DNA of 64,000 nt from Bacillus andreraoultii (GTDB taxonomy: Bacteria; Bacillota; Bacilli; Bacillales; Caldibacillaceae): contig NZ_LN868937.1 of assembly GCF_001244735.1 (NCBI RefSeq), forward strand, positions 1,650,797-1,714,796, read 5' to 3'. The notes beneath the pieces were generated by a model. That model was not told the DNA's origin, did no database searches, and saw only the letters and a program-made list of their open reading frames with translations. The position numbers and the translations under genes were made by a program. The first letter of the stretch is position 1. The number at the start of each line of letters is the position of its first letter. Of this stretch, positions 32,441 to 41,201 are shown piece after piece.

Positions 32441-32929
32441 ATGGTTACGTTGCGCAGAGTGGTACGAGAAGACTTACATGTAGTAGTTGAAATTGAGAAT
32501 GCATGTTTTATTCAAGGCGAAGCAGCAACAGAAATTGCATTAAAAGAGCGAATGATAACAATTCCCGATACGTTTATTGTTGCAAGTATTGGTCATAAAA
32601 TTGTTGGCTTTGTTAATGGACCAGTCATTTCATACGAATTTATTACGGATGATTTATTTCTTACTGTTAAACGCAATTCTGAAACTGGTGGGCATCAAAG
32701 TATCCTAGGTTTAGCCGTATTACAAGAATATCAAAATCGAGGAATTGGTGGAGCACTATTAAGTTACCTTGAAAAAATTGCACAGAAACAAGAAAGTGAA
32801 ACCGTCACATTAACGTGTAAAGGAAAATATATTCCATTTTATGAAAACCATGGATATAGGAATGAAGGCAGCTCTGTATCCCAACTTGGAGGAGAAACTT
32901 GGTATAATATGATTAAGCGGTTTGGATAA
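32441..32929 (+). CDS. GNAT N-acetyltransferase
   Basis: 162 residues. The GNAT fold is indicated by VTLRRVVREDLHVVVEIE at the start, the beta4 HQSILGLAVLQEYQ and the acetyl-CoA loop QNRGIGGALLSYLEK, then FYENHGYRNEG near the end. It resembles the arylalkylamine/serotonin acetyltransferase-like bacterial group, so a small-molecule amine is the likely substrate. GGGGTGG precedes ATG 32441. It sits 49 bp before the Nudix gene and may share its transcript. Confidence 0.85.
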   Translation: MVTLRRVVREDLHVVVEIENACFIQGEAATEIALKERMITIPDTFIVASIGHKIVGFVNGPVISYEFITDDLFLTVKRNSETGGHQSILGLAVLQEYQNRGIGGALLSYLEKIAQKQESETVTLTCKGKYIPFYENHGYRNEGSSVSQLGGETWYNMIKRFG

Positions 32930-32978
32930 CTTTCGAGGATAATATTGATTATAATGGAAAGATGGGAGGGAGGATTCA

Positions 32979-33605
32979 ATGGATATTCAAGAGATTTTTA
33001 AAAAAGTGCAAGAACATCAAGCAACTATTTTAGGGAAAGAAAATTTTCGGCTATATGGTATACTCGTTCCTTTAGTCCGTATTGATGGTGAGATTCACTT
33101 AATTTTTGAAGTTAGATCATTACAGTTAAAACGTCAGCCAGGTGAGATTTGCTTTCCTGGGGGTGGTGTGGAAAAAACAGATAGATCACCGAAAGAAGCG
33201 GCTATCCGTGAAACGACTGAAGAACTTGGAATCGATAAGAGTTTTATTACGAACGTTCATCCGTTAAATTACTTTGTCCAATCGATGGAGGGAAGAATTA
33301 TTTATCCGTATGTAGGATTAATTGAATCAATTGATGCTATTCAACCTAACCCTGATGAGGTAAAGGAAATTTTCACCGTCCCATTACAATTTTTTAAAGA
33401 TAATGAACCTGAAGAACACGGACTATCTTTTCAAATTCAACATAATGAAGATTTTCCATACCATCTCATTCCTGGTGGAAAGAATTACTCGTGGCGTACA
33501 AGAGAGATTACAGAGTACTTTTACTTTTATAAGGATTATGTAATTTGGGGACTAACTGCCAATATATTACGTCACTTCTTATCAATTATTTTAGAAGACA
33601 AATAA
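32979..33605 (+). CDS. Nudix hydrolase, CoA pyrophosphatase-like
   Basis: 208 residues. A full Nudix box is visible: GGVEKTDRSPKEAAIRETTE followed by ELGI (G-x5-E-x7-RE-x2-EE-x-G), about residues 61-84. It is preceded by LKRQPGEICFPGGG, the UPF0035 signature of coenzyme A diphosphatases (NudL/YeaB). It would split CoA or its oxidised forms to phosphopantetheine and 3',5'-ADP. GGGAGGGAGG lies before ATG 32979. Confidence 0.88.
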   Translation: MDIQEIFKKVQEHQATILGKENFRLYGILVPLVRIDGEIHLIFEVRSLQLKRQPGEICFPGGGVEKTDRSPKEAAIRETTEELGIDKSFITNVHPLNYFVQSMEGRIIYPYVGLIESIDAIQPNPDEVKEIFTVPLQFFKDNEPEEHGLSFQIQHNEDFPYHLIPGGKNYSWRTREITEYFYFYKDYVIWGLTANILRHFLSIILEDK

Positions 33606-33675
33606 ATTTTTTGGAAAAAGTTGTCTTCTATTGATAATTATGATTAAATAATCACATACCTACGTCTTTTTAAGT

Positions 33676-33814
33676 TGCTGGGAAAGAATAAATGTTTCTA
33701 CTTTTCTATACGCAAAAGCGCATAAGAAAACACTTCTATAGCATGACCTCGTAGAAATTAGTTTTTTCTGTGAAATTTAGCTTAGCTCCCACCTAAAGAA
33801 TCGAACGTTTAAGT
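33676..33814 (+). repeat. Repeat family A, copy A7 (degenerate)
   Basis: GGGAAAGAATAAATGTTTCTACTTTTCTA head, ACGCAAAAGCGCATAAG, TAGCATGACCTCG, and a TTAGCTCCCACCTAAAG block. The tail is eroded. Confidence 0.7.
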
Positions 33815-33870
33815 TATCTTTAAAAGCATTGACATCAGTTTGTTACATAAATAGAAGGAGTGTTTATATC

Positions 33871-34176
33871 ATGAATTGTAAAATAAATCGAAACGCAGCG
33901 AAAGTTTTAAAGCAACAGTTAGAATCAGAAGAAGCAAAAGGAAAAATGGTTCGTATATATGTGACTCATGAGCATGGTGATCATGTTCATTACGGTTTAA
34001 GTTTTGATACTCCAACAGAGCATGATGAAATTGTAAAAACAGATAAAGATATTGATGTTTTACTTGACACAAGGAATGACTGGTTAGATGGTGTTTGGAT
34101 TCAATATTTTTATGTTCCTGAAGAAGGGTTTGTTATCTCGAATCCAACAAAAGGCAATCATCACCACCATCATTAA
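33871..34176 (+). CDS. HesB/IscA-like protein with His-rich motifs and His5 tail
   Basis: 101 residues. The start INRNAAKVLKQQL, the YGLSFDTPTEHDEIV strand region, the buried LLDTRNDWLDGVWIQYF and the GFVISNPTKG end follow the A-type Fe-S carrier fold. All three Cys used by IscA/HesB are absent, however: the GGCSG loop position reads THEHGDHVHYG, and the C-terminal CGCG is replaced by NHHHHH. The only Cys is residue 3. A metal-binding role via His is therefore possible, but it should not carry clusters like IscA. AAGGAG precedes ATG 33871. Confidence 0.75.
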   Translation: MNCKINRNAAKVLKQQLESEEAKGKMVRIYVTHEHGDHVHYGLSFDTPTEHDEIVKTDKDIDVLLDTRNDWLDGVWIQYFYVPEEGFVISNPTKGNHHHHH

Positions 34177-34202
34177 GTAATATGATAAAATTTGGGGGAA
34201 TT

Positions 34203-34844
34203 ATGGCAAAACAAAAATATTATGTCGTTTGGGAAGGTTTAAAATCAGGAATATTTACATCTTGGGAAGACTGTAAAAAGCAAATTCATGGTGTACAAGG
34301 TGCGAAATACAAATCATTTATATCTCGAGAGGAAGCAGAAATCGCACTAAAAAAAGGTTGGAAATCTTATTATCGTTCTACTAAGAACTCGAATAAGCAA
34401 TCGAATACAGTGAAAAAAGATCATGCTAATCTTAATACGGATTATATGAAAGAAAGTATTTCTGTTGATGCGGCATGTAGTGGAAATCCTGGAGCAATGG
34501 AGTATAAAGGGGTATATACAAAAACAGGAAAAGAATTGTTTCACTTCGGTCCTATTTTAGGAACAAATAATATTGGCGAATTTCTCGCGATTGTTCATGG
34601 CCTTGCCTATTTACAAAAAAAAAATCTTCAAATTCCAATCTACTCTGATTCGCAAACGGCTATTAAATGGGTGAAAATGAAAAAAGTCAATACAAGTCTC
34701 GCCTTAACAAAAGATACGGAACAAGTCTGGAAATTGATAAGGCAGGGTGAACAATGGTTAAAGAAAAATACGTATACGAATCAAATTATTAAATGGGAAA
34801 CAGAACGTTGGGGAGAAAATAAAGCTGATTTTGGGCGAAAATGA
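34203..34844 (+). CDS. rnhA: Ribonuclease HI family protein with viroplasmin-like N-terminal domain
   Basis: 213 residues. The first 50 form the RNase H1 N-terminal hybrid-binding (caulimovirus viroplasmin) domain: YYVVWEGLKSGIFTSWEDCK, VQGAKYKSFISREEAE. The catalytic domain has ISVDAACSGNPG (Asp), GTNNIGEFLAI (Glu), IPIYSDSQTA (Asp) and ENKADFGRK (Asp). It removes RNA from RNA-DNA hybrids. ATG 34203 follows GGGGGAA; an in-frame ATG at 34182 lacks a site. Its start is 26 bp after the His-rich gene, so the two are likely cotranscribed. Confidence 0.9.
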   Translation: MAKQKYYVVWEGLKSGIFTSWEDCKKQIHGVQGAKYKSFISREEAEIALKKGWKSYYRSTKNSNKQSNTVKKDHANLNTDYMKESISVDAACSGNPGAMEYKGVYTKTGKELFHFGPILGTNNIGEFLAIVHGLAYLQKKNLQIPIYSDSQTAIKWVKMKKVNTSLALTKDTEQVWKLIRQGEQWLKKNTYTNQIIKWETERWGENKADFGRK

Positions 34845-34888
34845 TTTTGTATCATATAAATATAACGAATATCAGAAAAATCTAGTAC

Positions 34889-34917
34889 GTATATACTAGA
34901 TTTTTTAGGGTTAATAG
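34889..34917 (+). terminator. Terminator after the RNase H gene
   Basis: AATCTAGTA / TACTAGATT stem with a following T6 run. Confidence 0.85.
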
Positions 34918-35060
34918 GAAAGAAAAATTGGAAAATTTATACTTTCCTTAAACACTTTGCACATAAGAAAAACTTTGATGCATTCCTTGCAGTCAAAAAT
35001 TTTTAGTGAATGCTAGGCTCATCTCTTTAAGAATCGGATGAAAGCCTAGCGTTTTCTTAT
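34913..35060 (+). repeat. Repeat family A, copy A8
   Basis: AATAGGAAAG head, inverted TATACTTTCC arm, GCACATAAGAAAAAC, GCATTCCTTGCAG, TGCTAGGCTCATCTCTTTAAG and a CGTTTTCTTATTTTAT tail. It lies in the terminal region between the convergent RNase H and motB genes. Confidence 0.75.
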
Positions 35061-35066
35061 TTTATA

Positions 35067-35828
35067 TTATTCACTAGCTTCATCACTATTTGGTAAAATA
35101 AGTACTTCAACACGACGGTTTTTAGCTTTTCCTGCATTTGAATTATTTGATGCGATTGGTTGGAATTCACCAAAACCTTTAGCACTAAACAAACGTGGAT
35201 CTAATTTATCATTTTCCAAAATGATTTTCATAAAATTTACAGCCCGCATGACACTTAATTCCCAGTTTGAAGAGTAATGGGAATTTTGAATAGGTACATT
35301 GTCTGTATGACCACTAATAATTACACTATGTGGTGGATCAATGACTAAAAGTTCACTAATTTCCTTGGCAAGGGAAACATCTTTTTTACGGACAGTTGCG
35401 TCACCTGAATCAAATAGGACGCTATCTTTAATGGTGACAAGTAATCCTTCACTTGTCAATGAAGTTTGTAGATCATTCCCAAGTCCTTTTGCTGTGATAA
35501 AATGGTTAATTTTTTCTTGAATGTTTTCTAGCTTTTTTTCTTCTTGATGTTGTTTCTCTGCTCCTTTTTCTTCCTTTTTATTCTTGCTATTATCAGAAAG
35601 TTGTTTTTCATTTTTTTGCTCTAAGCTATCGTAATCCATTACACCTGTGCCACCGGTGAAAATCTCATTAAACACTTTCGATAAAGCTTGAAATTTTTCT
35701 GCATCGACCGAACTGATGGAAAATAAAACAATAAAGAGAGCTAGTAAAAGTGTCATTAAATCGGAATACGGCAAAAGCCAAGATTCATTTAGTTCTTCTT
35801 CATGTTTTTCTTTCTTACGTCTACGCAT
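35067..35828 (-). CDS. motB: Flagellar stator protein MotB
   Basis: 253 residues. The short N-terminus and single membrane helix with the proton-binding Asp (LLPYSDLMTLLLALFIVLF, Asp about residue 24) identify MotB. The C-terminal OmpA-like peptidoglycan-binding domain (about 130-250) has VIISGHTDNVPI and AKGFGEFQPIASN...NRRVEVLI. It anchors the stator around the flagellar motor. ATG 35828 lies inside the end of motA (GATGCGTAG), so the two are translationally coupled. The linker is Lys/Glu/Gln-rich. Proton rather than sodium coupling is inferred from similarity to B. subtilis MotB. Confidence 0.95.
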   Translation of the reverse strand: MRRRKKEKHEEELNESWLLPYSDLMTLLLALFIVLFSISSVDAEKFQALSKVFNEIFTGGTGVMDYDSLEQKNEKQLSDNSKNKKEEKGAEKQHQEEKKLENIQEKINHFITAKGLGNDLQTSLTSEGLLVTIKDSVLFDSGDATVRKKDVSLAKEISELLVIDPPHSVIISGHTDNVPIQNSHYSSNWELSVMRAVNFMKIILENDKLDPRLFSAKGFGEFQPIASNNSNAGKAKNRRVEVLILPNSDEASE

Positions 35829-36615
35829 CTTGTGATTCCCTACCTTCATTTAAAAACTTTTCCCGTTCACTAGTAGGTAAAAATGAAGAGAGTTTTTGTT
35901 CAATTTCTTTCGCTGTTTCTCCTTCAATAATGGATAAGATTCCTTCTATGATTAATATCTTTAATTGTACTTCTTGTTTTGATTTTCTTCGTAATTTATT
36001 TGCAAAAGGATTCCATAACACATAGCCAGTAAAAATACCAAGCAATGTGGCAATGAATGCTGCACTAATGGCATGACCTAATTTCCCTGTATCATTCATA
36101 TCTCCTAATGCCGCAACTAATCCGATAACCGCACCTAGTACCCCTAATGTCGGTGCATACGTTCCAGCTTGAGAGAAAATCTGTATACCAACTTGATGGC
36201 GTTCTTCCATTGAATCAATTTCTTCTAATAAAACATCTCGTATATAATCAGGAGTTTTCCCGTCAATAGCTAAAGTCAATCCGTTTTTTAAAAATGGATC
36301 ATCAATTTCTTCCAATTGCTTTTCTAACACAAGAATTCCTTCACGACGGGCAATCTGTGACCAATCGGAAAATAATTTAATGTAATAAGTATATGGTTTT
36401 TTTTTCCGATCTGTAAAAATAATTTTAAATAACTTTGGAACATTTTTAATTTCGTTTAATGGAAAAGCAATTGTTACGGAAGCAATCGTTCCTAATATAA
36501 TTATTAAGAATGCAGCCGGGTTATTAAGTGCAGTAATATCGGCTCCTTTTAAAATCATCCCTACAAATACAGCAATAAGACCAAAAATAATACCAAGCAA
36601 AGTAGTTTTGTCCAT
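35821..36615 (-). CDS. motA: Flagellar stator protein MotA
   Basis: 264 residues with four membrane helices. The start MDKTTLLGIIFGLIAVFVGM, WSQIARREGILVLE in the cytoplasmic loop, and GTYAPTLGVLGAVIGLVAAL with AISAAFIATLLGIFTGYVLW in TM3-4 match B. subtilis MotA. It forms the ion channel with MotB and contacts the rotor protein FliG. AGGTGAT precedes ATG 36615; a longer frame upstream has no ribosome site. No clear SigD promoter could be recognised. Confidence 0.95.
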   Translation of the reverse strand: MDKTTLLGIIFGLIAVFVGMILKGADITALNNPAAFLIIILGTIASVTIAFPLNEIKNVPKLFKIIFTDRKKKPYTYYIKLFSDWSQIARREGILVLEKQLEEIDDPFLKNGLTLAIDGKTPDYIRDVLLEEIDSMEERHQVGIQIFSQAGTYAPTLGVLGAVIGLVAALGDMNDTGKLGHAISAAFIATLLGIFTGYVLWNPFANKLRRKSKQEVQLKILIIEGILSIIEGETAKEIEQKLSSFLPTSEREKFLNEGRESQDA

Positions 36616-36959
36616 GTAATCACCTATCATTTTCTTTTTTAGAACCTTTAAATCTATATAATATGTAAAGAATGAATATACCATCCACTGAACGAAGACG
36701 ATTTATCACTACCCTATTTCATTAGGGATGTTGTCTTCTCCCCTAAAATGATAAAACTAGAAGGTAGAAGTAACGGTTGTATTGAACTCCAGAAGAAGAA
36801 CAATTTTTGTTCATGTTCCCACTTTTTATCGGCCAATTTTCATAAATGTGAAGGGATTATGAGAAAAAAAGAATTGAAAGAATATTGATGGCGCTTTCTT
36901 AAAGTGTATATAGATAAATATCATTCATTTTGTAAACACTTATTATTGAGGTGATAAAC
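36616..36959. other. Intergenic stretch upstream of motA
   Basis: About 340 bp between the divergent motA and a small hypothetical gene. No ORF, repeat copy or strong terminator was seen. It should contain the motAB promoter. Confidence 0.45.
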
Positions 36960-37148
36960 GTGAATAATGAGAAGGACCTAGGACATCATGTGGAAAATAA
37001 GCCGAATATTCCTTTTCAAAGAACTAGAAATGAATCAAGAAAAGTACAATTGAATGTGCAGGAACGGGCGGCAACAAGAATAAATGATATCGATATTGAA
37101 GAACCACAACTTTTTTTCGACCGAGAAGATGGAGTTAAAAGAGAATAG
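36960..37148 (+). CDS. Small hydrophilic protein (hypothetical)
   Basis: 62 residues from GTG 36960, which follows GAGGTGAT at good spacing. The product is highly charged, without Cys, membrane segment or signal, and includes RNESRKVQLNVQERAATRIN and an acidic ending. I do not recognise a family. Support is the ribosome site and a downstream terminator. It may be a small spore-related protein, as many such genes in this group are, but nothing proves that. Confidence 0.5.
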   Translation: MNNEKDLGHHVENKPNIPFQRTRNESRKVQLNVQERAATRINDIDIEEPQLFFDREDGVKRE

Positions 37149-37213
37149 GGGAACTAAACTCTTTGAAAGTATCAAAGACTAGTCCTGGAAACGATGTTGA
37201 AAGTGAGTTGGGG

Positions 37214-37253
37214 ATATGAAAGCTATAGGGAATAACTTCCTTATAGCCTTTTT
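37214..37253 (+). terminator. Terminator after the small hypothetical gene
   Basis: GCTATAGGGAA / TTCCTTATAGC stem with one G-T pair, then a T-rich tail. Confidence 0.8.
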
Positions 37254-37342
37254 AGTACGTCTCTTTTATTTAAGCTTTTAATTATTTATATGATAGAATA
37301 TTAGAATGTTAGACAGATTTTTTAGTAGAATGGGGTTTTTGT

Positions 37343-38101
37343 ATGAAACTTGTAAGTTGGAATGTAAATGGACTTCGTGCTTGTGTTAAAAAAGGCTTTC
37401 TAGAATATTTTCATGAAGTGGATGCCGATTTATTTTGTGTACAAGAAACGAAATTGCAAGAAGGTCAAATAAATCTTGACTTGCCTGGATATAAGCAATA
37501 TTGGAATTACGCAGAGAAAAAAGGCTATTCTGGAACAGCCATTTTTACAAAGCTAGAGCCACTTTCTGTTAGTTACGGATTTACACCAGATGATTTTGAA
37601 GCTGAAGGTCGAATTATTACGTTAGAATTCGATCAATTTTACCTTGTAAATGTTTATACTCCAAATTCTCAGCGTGACTTAGCAAGATTAAACTTTCGAT
37701 TACAATGGGAAGATCAATTAAAACAATATTTAATCGAATTAGATCATAAGAAACCTGTTGTATATTGCGGCGATTTAAATGTCGCTCATAAAGAGATAGA
37801 CTTGAAAAATGCAAAATCTAATATTGGTAATTCTGGCTTTACCGAAGAAGAAAGAGGGAAAATGACAGATTTATTAAATTCGGGTTTTGTCGATAGTTTT
37901 CGTCATGTTTACCCGGATAAGACGGATTGCTACACATGGTGGAGTTACATGAATAAAGTTCGTGAAAGAAACATCGGTTGGCGAATTGATTATTTTATCG
38001 TTTCGGAACGGATAAAAAACAATATTTATCATGTTGATATTCATTCACACATAATGGGTAGCGATCATTGTCCAATTTTACTCGAGCTTTTAATGAAGTA
38101 A
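37343..38101 (+). CDS. exoA: Exodeoxyribonuclease III / AP endonuclease
   Basis: 252 residues of the ExoIII/XthA type. Motifs: KLVSWNVNGLRACVKKGF (start), FCVQETKLQ (metal-binding Glu), YCGDLNVAHKEIDL, WRIDYFIVS and the catalytic IMGSDHCPILLEL. It cuts DNA at abasic sites and trims 3' ends in base-excision repair. GGGG before ATG 37343 is a modest ribosome site. Length matches B. subtilis ExoA. A uracil/thymine glycosylase gene lies nearby (38637), so two base-excision enzymes are close. Confidence 0.96.
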   Translation: MKLVSWNVNGLRACVKKGFLEYFHEVDADLFCVQETKLQEGQINLDLPGYKQYWNYAEKKGYSGTAIFTKLEPLSVSYGFTPDDFEAEGRIITLEFDQFYLVNVYTPNSQRDLARLNFRLQWEDQLKQYLIELDHKKPVVYCGDLNVAHKEIDLKNAKSNIGNSGFTEEERGKMTDLLNSGFVDSFRHVYPDKTDCYTWWSYMNKVRERNIGWRIDYFIVSERIKNNIYHVDIHSHIMGSDHCPILLELLMK

Positions 38102-38179
38102 TTTTTACGTTGAATTATAATTTACGCTATTTTTGGGGATCATGTAAAAGTTATCAATATAATTTCAGGAGGATTTACT

Positions 38180-38578
38180 ATGAAAAGTTTTCAAGTAACA
38201 TTCCATCAAGAGGACCAAGCTGATCAAATGGTTGTAAAAAAGTTATCAGAAGCGGATTTTAATGCTGCTATTGAAGGTGGTATGCGCCAATTGTTTGAAT
38301 TAGATACGAATATTGGCCTATTTATTTTTGTCGATGGAGAAGATAAAGACGGGGGCGAAACATATCATGCCCTTCGCTTTCAAGATGAAAAAGAGGAACC
38401 GAGTGATTATTATTCGTTTGAGTTGAAGGATTTTTACGAATTTATTGCATTATTCACGAGTCAAATGTATATAGAGGATGACGAAAGTGAGAGTGATGAG
38501 GAAGCCTATGAGCCGATTCATCATTTAGCCCATCTTTTTTTCCATATTGTTGAATCAGGTGAAGGTGTAACACCATAA
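38180..38578 (+). CDS. Acidic conserved-looking protein of unknown function
   Basis: 132 residues from ATG 38180 with AGGAGG upstream. The protein is strongly acidic in its middle and end (YIEDDESESDEEAYEP), has no Cys and no membrane part, and starts MKSFQVTFHQEDQADQM. Predicted strands and helices alternate as in a small alpha-beta fold. I cannot name the family. It lies between exoA and mug on the same strand and may share a transcript with them. Confidence 0.7.
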   Translation: MKSFQVTFHQEDQADQMVVKKLSEADFNAAIEGGMRQLFELDTNIGLFIFVDGEDKDGGETYHALRFQDEKEEPSDYYSFELKDFYEFIALFTSQMYIEDDESESDEEAYEPIHHLAHLFFHIVESGEGVTP

Positions 38579-38636
38579 ATTTATATAAGTGTTTTCCTTG
38601 AGGTTCAATTGATTATTCAATTAATAGGTGGACATA

Positions 38637-39167
38637 ATGAAGCAGACATTACCGGATCATTTACAAAAAGATTTGAAAGTTATCTTTGTAGGTTTTAACC
38701 CAAGTTTAAGATCTGCTGAAACTGGACATCATTATGCAAATCCAAGTAATCGGTTTTGGGAAATTCTTTTTCAAGCTGGGTTAACACCGAGAAAACTAAC
38801 AGCAAAAGAGGACGGTCAATTACTCAATTTTAATTACGGTCTAACAAATATCGTTGACCGTCCGACAAAATCAGCAGATGAAATTACAAAAGAAGAATAT
38901 GAAATTGGCCGAAAAAACTTAAGAGAGAAAATAGTATTGTTTAAGCCAAAAATTACATGTTTTGTTGGTAAAGGTGTCTATCTCAAATATAGTGGAAAAA
39001 GGGTGGCAACATGGGGACTTCAGCCGGAGAATATTGTTCCGGGGGTAGTTGATTTCATCGCGCCTTCTTCAAGTGGTCTCGTTCGGATGAGGAAGGAAGA
39101 GATTGTTTCCATCTATCGTGACTTAAAAAACTTGTTAGAGAAACTAGATTCGTATGAAAATGTATGA
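38637..39167 (+). CDS. mug: G/U mismatch-specific DNA glycosylase (Mug/TDG family)
   Basis: 176 residues. The active-site motif GFNPSLRSAETGHHYANPSN carries the family Asn (the G-x-N-P motif) and is followed by RFWEILFQAGLTPR. LTNIVDRPT, the central CFVGKGVYLKYSG and the late PSSSGLVRM fit the Mug/TDG subfamily of uracil glycosylases. It removes uracil or thymine mispaired with G. AGGTGG precedes ATG 38637; a GTG at 38628 overlaps that site and is not used. The nearby exoA product would process the resulting abasic sites. Confidence 0.92.
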   Translation: MKQTLPDHLQKDLKVIFVGFNPSLRSAETGHHYANPSNRFWEILFQAGLTPRKLTAKEDGQLLNFNYGLTNIVDRPTKSADEITKEEYEIGRKNLREKIVLFKPKITCFVGKGVYLKYSGKRVATWGLQPENIVPGVVDFIAPSSSGLVRMRKEEIVSIYRDLKNLLEKLDSYENV

Positions 39168-39265
39168 GAAGTTTGATCCACAATCTAGTCACTATCCTAC
39201 ATATACCTTAATAAATGAATAGAACAGATTCCTTTTTGAAGGATGGAAAGTAGAAACGAGAGAAG

Positions 39266-39296
39266 AAAAGCACCGTGAATGTTCACGGTGCTTATA
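39266..39296. terminator. Terminator between mug and ylbC
   Basis: AAGCACCGTGAA / TTCACGGTGCTT perfect 12-bp stem, serving the convergent pair. Confidence 0.85.
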
Positions 39297-39338
39297 AAAA
39301 TATAATGGCCTTGATATAAAGTATTTCCTTCTCACCGA

Positions 39339-40451
39339 TTATTTTGCATAAAAGTTTTGTGTATAGAATGGCTCGGCTTTATCATTAAAAGCAACACCTA
39401 TGCCTAAATATTCATAATCTTGTTCTAAAATGTTTTTCCTATGCCCACTTGAATTGAGTAAGCCTTCATGAGCAAAAATACTACTAAATTGTCCGTAAGC
39501 TAGATTTTCACCGGCCAAAATAAATGAAATATTATCTTCTTTCATACGTTGAAAAGGATCTTGCCCATCTAAATTCGTATGGCTAAAATACGCGTTTTTT
39601 GCCATATCATCACTATGATTTCTTGCCGTTATTTGTACATGTTGATCCCACGACAATGTAGATAGTCCATGTTTAACCCGTTCTGCATTTGTTAAATCAA
39701 ATAATTGTAATTCAAGCCCTTCCATAAGCTCGGTTGAAGCATTTGCATAAATTTCCGTTTTTTCATTTTCAAGTGTCTCACTAATAATTTGAATGGCACT
39801 TACCGTATTATTTTCATGCTTATCATAAAATATAGTAATATAATTTTTGTCTTTATAGAAAAGATCATATTCACGATCATCTGGAAGTTTATACCGTATA
39901 AAACCTTTTTGAATATAGGAAAGGGGAGTACCCATTTTTTCAAGTACTTCTTTCTTCGGAGATCCAATGCGCACTTCATTCGTTGAAGAGACTAAATTTT
40001 GATTCGTAAACAGTCCGACCACTTTGTCTTTCTTATTATAAGCCACGAGAAAAAAGTTATGGTAGTCTTCGTGGTAAGTATACCAGTTCGTATTATATTC
40101 ATTTAACGATATCCGTTGTGCTTTACCGTACTTGTTTTCCACTTGTTGTTTTGCTGTTCCTATTTCAATATTTGCAACCGAAAAGGTTTGTTTATTAGGA
40201 ACTTCAAGTATGATTTTATCTGGATTTACAGTTTGGTTCTCTTTCACTTTGTTTCCTTCAATTTTTTCTGTAACATCTATGACAACTTGGTCGATATCTT
40301 CTTTTATTTTATCGAAGTCAATTGTTTTTTTTATTTCGGTAATCCCTGATTGAAGTTTATCAAAAAATGAATCTGAATGGTGTTCTTGATTTTGATCTTG
40401 TTGGAAAGAGAATAGTAAAAGTACAGCTAGAACAATTAAAATAAAACGCAA
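39339..40451 (-). CDS. ylbC: CAP-domain protein, YlbC-like
   Basis: 370 residues. A hydrophobic N-terminal helix (FILIVLAVLLLFSF) directs it to the membrane or outside. Next is a low-complexity linker and a CAP-associated domain in two repeats (about 95-235), with the pair IEIGTAKQQVENKYG and VRIGSPKKEVLEKMG. The C-terminal CAP/SCP domain (about 250-370) has LTNAERVKHGLSTLSWD, FSHTNLDGQDPFQRM and NSSGHRKNILEQDYEYLGIG. The start is TTG 40451, nine bases after AGAGGTG. Function of the family in Bacillus is not established. Confidence 0.85.
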   Translation of the reverse strand: MRFILIVLAVLLLFSFQQDQNQEHHSDSFFDKLQSGITEIKKTIDFDKIKEDIDQVVIDVTEKIEGNKVKENQTVNPDKIILEVPNKQTFSVANIEIGTAKQQVENKYGKAQRISLNEYNTNWYTYHEDYHNFFLVAYNKKDKVVGLFTNQNLVSSTNEVRIGSPKKEVLEKMGTPLSYIQKGFIRYKLPDDREYDLFYKDKNYITIFYDKHENNTVSAIQIISETLENEKTEIYANASTELMEGLELQLFDLTNAERVKHGLSTLSWDQHVQITARNHSDDMAKNAYFSHTNLDGQDPFQRMKEDNISFILAGENLAYGQFSSIFAHEGLLNSSGHRKNILEQDYEYLGIGVAFNDKAEPFYTQNFYAK

Positions 40452-40683
40452 TACGCATCACCTCTTTTAACCATTTTATCCAAATATATTTTTCTACAGA
40501 CACAATTTTCAGTTAATCATTGTATATTTACATATTAATTATAACAAAAGGAAAATAATTTAATGGAATGTAGCGAATTTGAAATGATTATGTAAAATAC
40601 AAATAAAGTTTTTAACCCTTTTTTATTAGAAGGTAGTTACTCAAATACGTCTATGACATTTTTGATTGATATTTTAGCAAAAT
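40452..40683. other. Intergenic stretch upstream of ylbC
   Basis: About 230 bp, A/T-rich, without a recognisable gene. It should hold the promoter of ylbC. Confidence 0.4.
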
Positions 40684-40718
40684 AAAACGGTGCTAAGGAG
40701 ATCCTTAACACCGTTATG
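40684..40718 (-). terminator. Terminator of the YjcZ pair
   Basis: AACGGTG-TAAGG / CCTTA-CACCGTT stem; on the reverse strand it is followed by TTTTATTTT. Confidence 0.8.
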
Positions 40719-40732
40719 TCAACTATATTATT

Positions 40733-40870
40733 TTATAGCCAAGCTGCACCGACAATAATTAAAAGGATGAATAGGACAACGATTAGCGCAAACCATCTTC
40801 CGCCACCGTATCCGCCGTATCCGTAACCACCGTATCCATATCCGAAACTTTGGCATCCACAAAAGCCCAT
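40733..40870 (-). CDS. YjcZ-family sporulation protein (45 residues)
   Basis: Too short for most ORF tracks. ATG 40870 has GGAGGG upstream and encodes [20 protein letters not shown] and then a hydrophobic helix ([19 protein letters not shown]). A Gly/Tyr-rich N-terminus and a near-invariant [15 protein letters not shown] helix define the YjcZ family of small sporulation-associated proteins. A second family member lies 48 bp upstream in the same direction, so the two probably form one transcript. Confidence 0.88.
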   Translation of the reverse strand: MGFCGCQSFGYGYGGYGYGGYGGGRWFALIVVLFILLIIVGAAWL

Positions 40871-40918
40871 TAATATCCCTCCATATATATTTTTTTGAAA
40901 TTTAATGCCGGTATTAAA

Positions 40919-41014
40919 TTACCAAATGTACGCGGATCCTACAATAATCAAAAGAATAAACAATACAACGATTAAGGCAAAACCTGCGCCATATCCTGCT
41001 CCATGACCACTCAT
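40919..41014 (-). CDS. YjcZ-family sporulation protein (31 residues)
   Basis: ATG 41014 follows GGAGGTG and encodes 31 residues: [20 protein letters not shown] continuing into the same LLIIVG helix and ending SAYIW. The Gly-rich head is short. With the neighbouring 45-residue member it forms a tandem pair, a layout common in Bacillus genomes. Expected to be made in the sporangium; membrane or coat location is inferred from the single hydrophobic helix. Confidence 0.87.
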   Translation of the reverse strand: MSGHGAGYGAGFALIVVLFILLIIVGSAYIW

Positions 41015-41201
41015 CAATAAACACCTCCATGTTTATTTATTGATAGTATATGTGCCGTTAGTGAAGTTGCCTAGTCATTTGTCCCGATTCAATAAAAAAT
41101 GGGCAAAAAACCTAAATGAAAATTTTGATGCTTATCGTTTGAATAGTTGTAGAAAGTGGTTTTAATATTTGAGACTACCCGTGGAAGTTTTGAATGGCCT
41201 A

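Noticed and set aside
34145-34176. His5 tail as an engineered tag
   Set aside because: The tail joins a native gene in a normal chromosomal context, and the same protein has other natural His clusters; no vector sequence is present.
36616-36690. SigD promoter for motAB
   Set aside because: A TAAA...GATA arrangement exists but lies too close to the start codon and lacks the GCCGATAT core.
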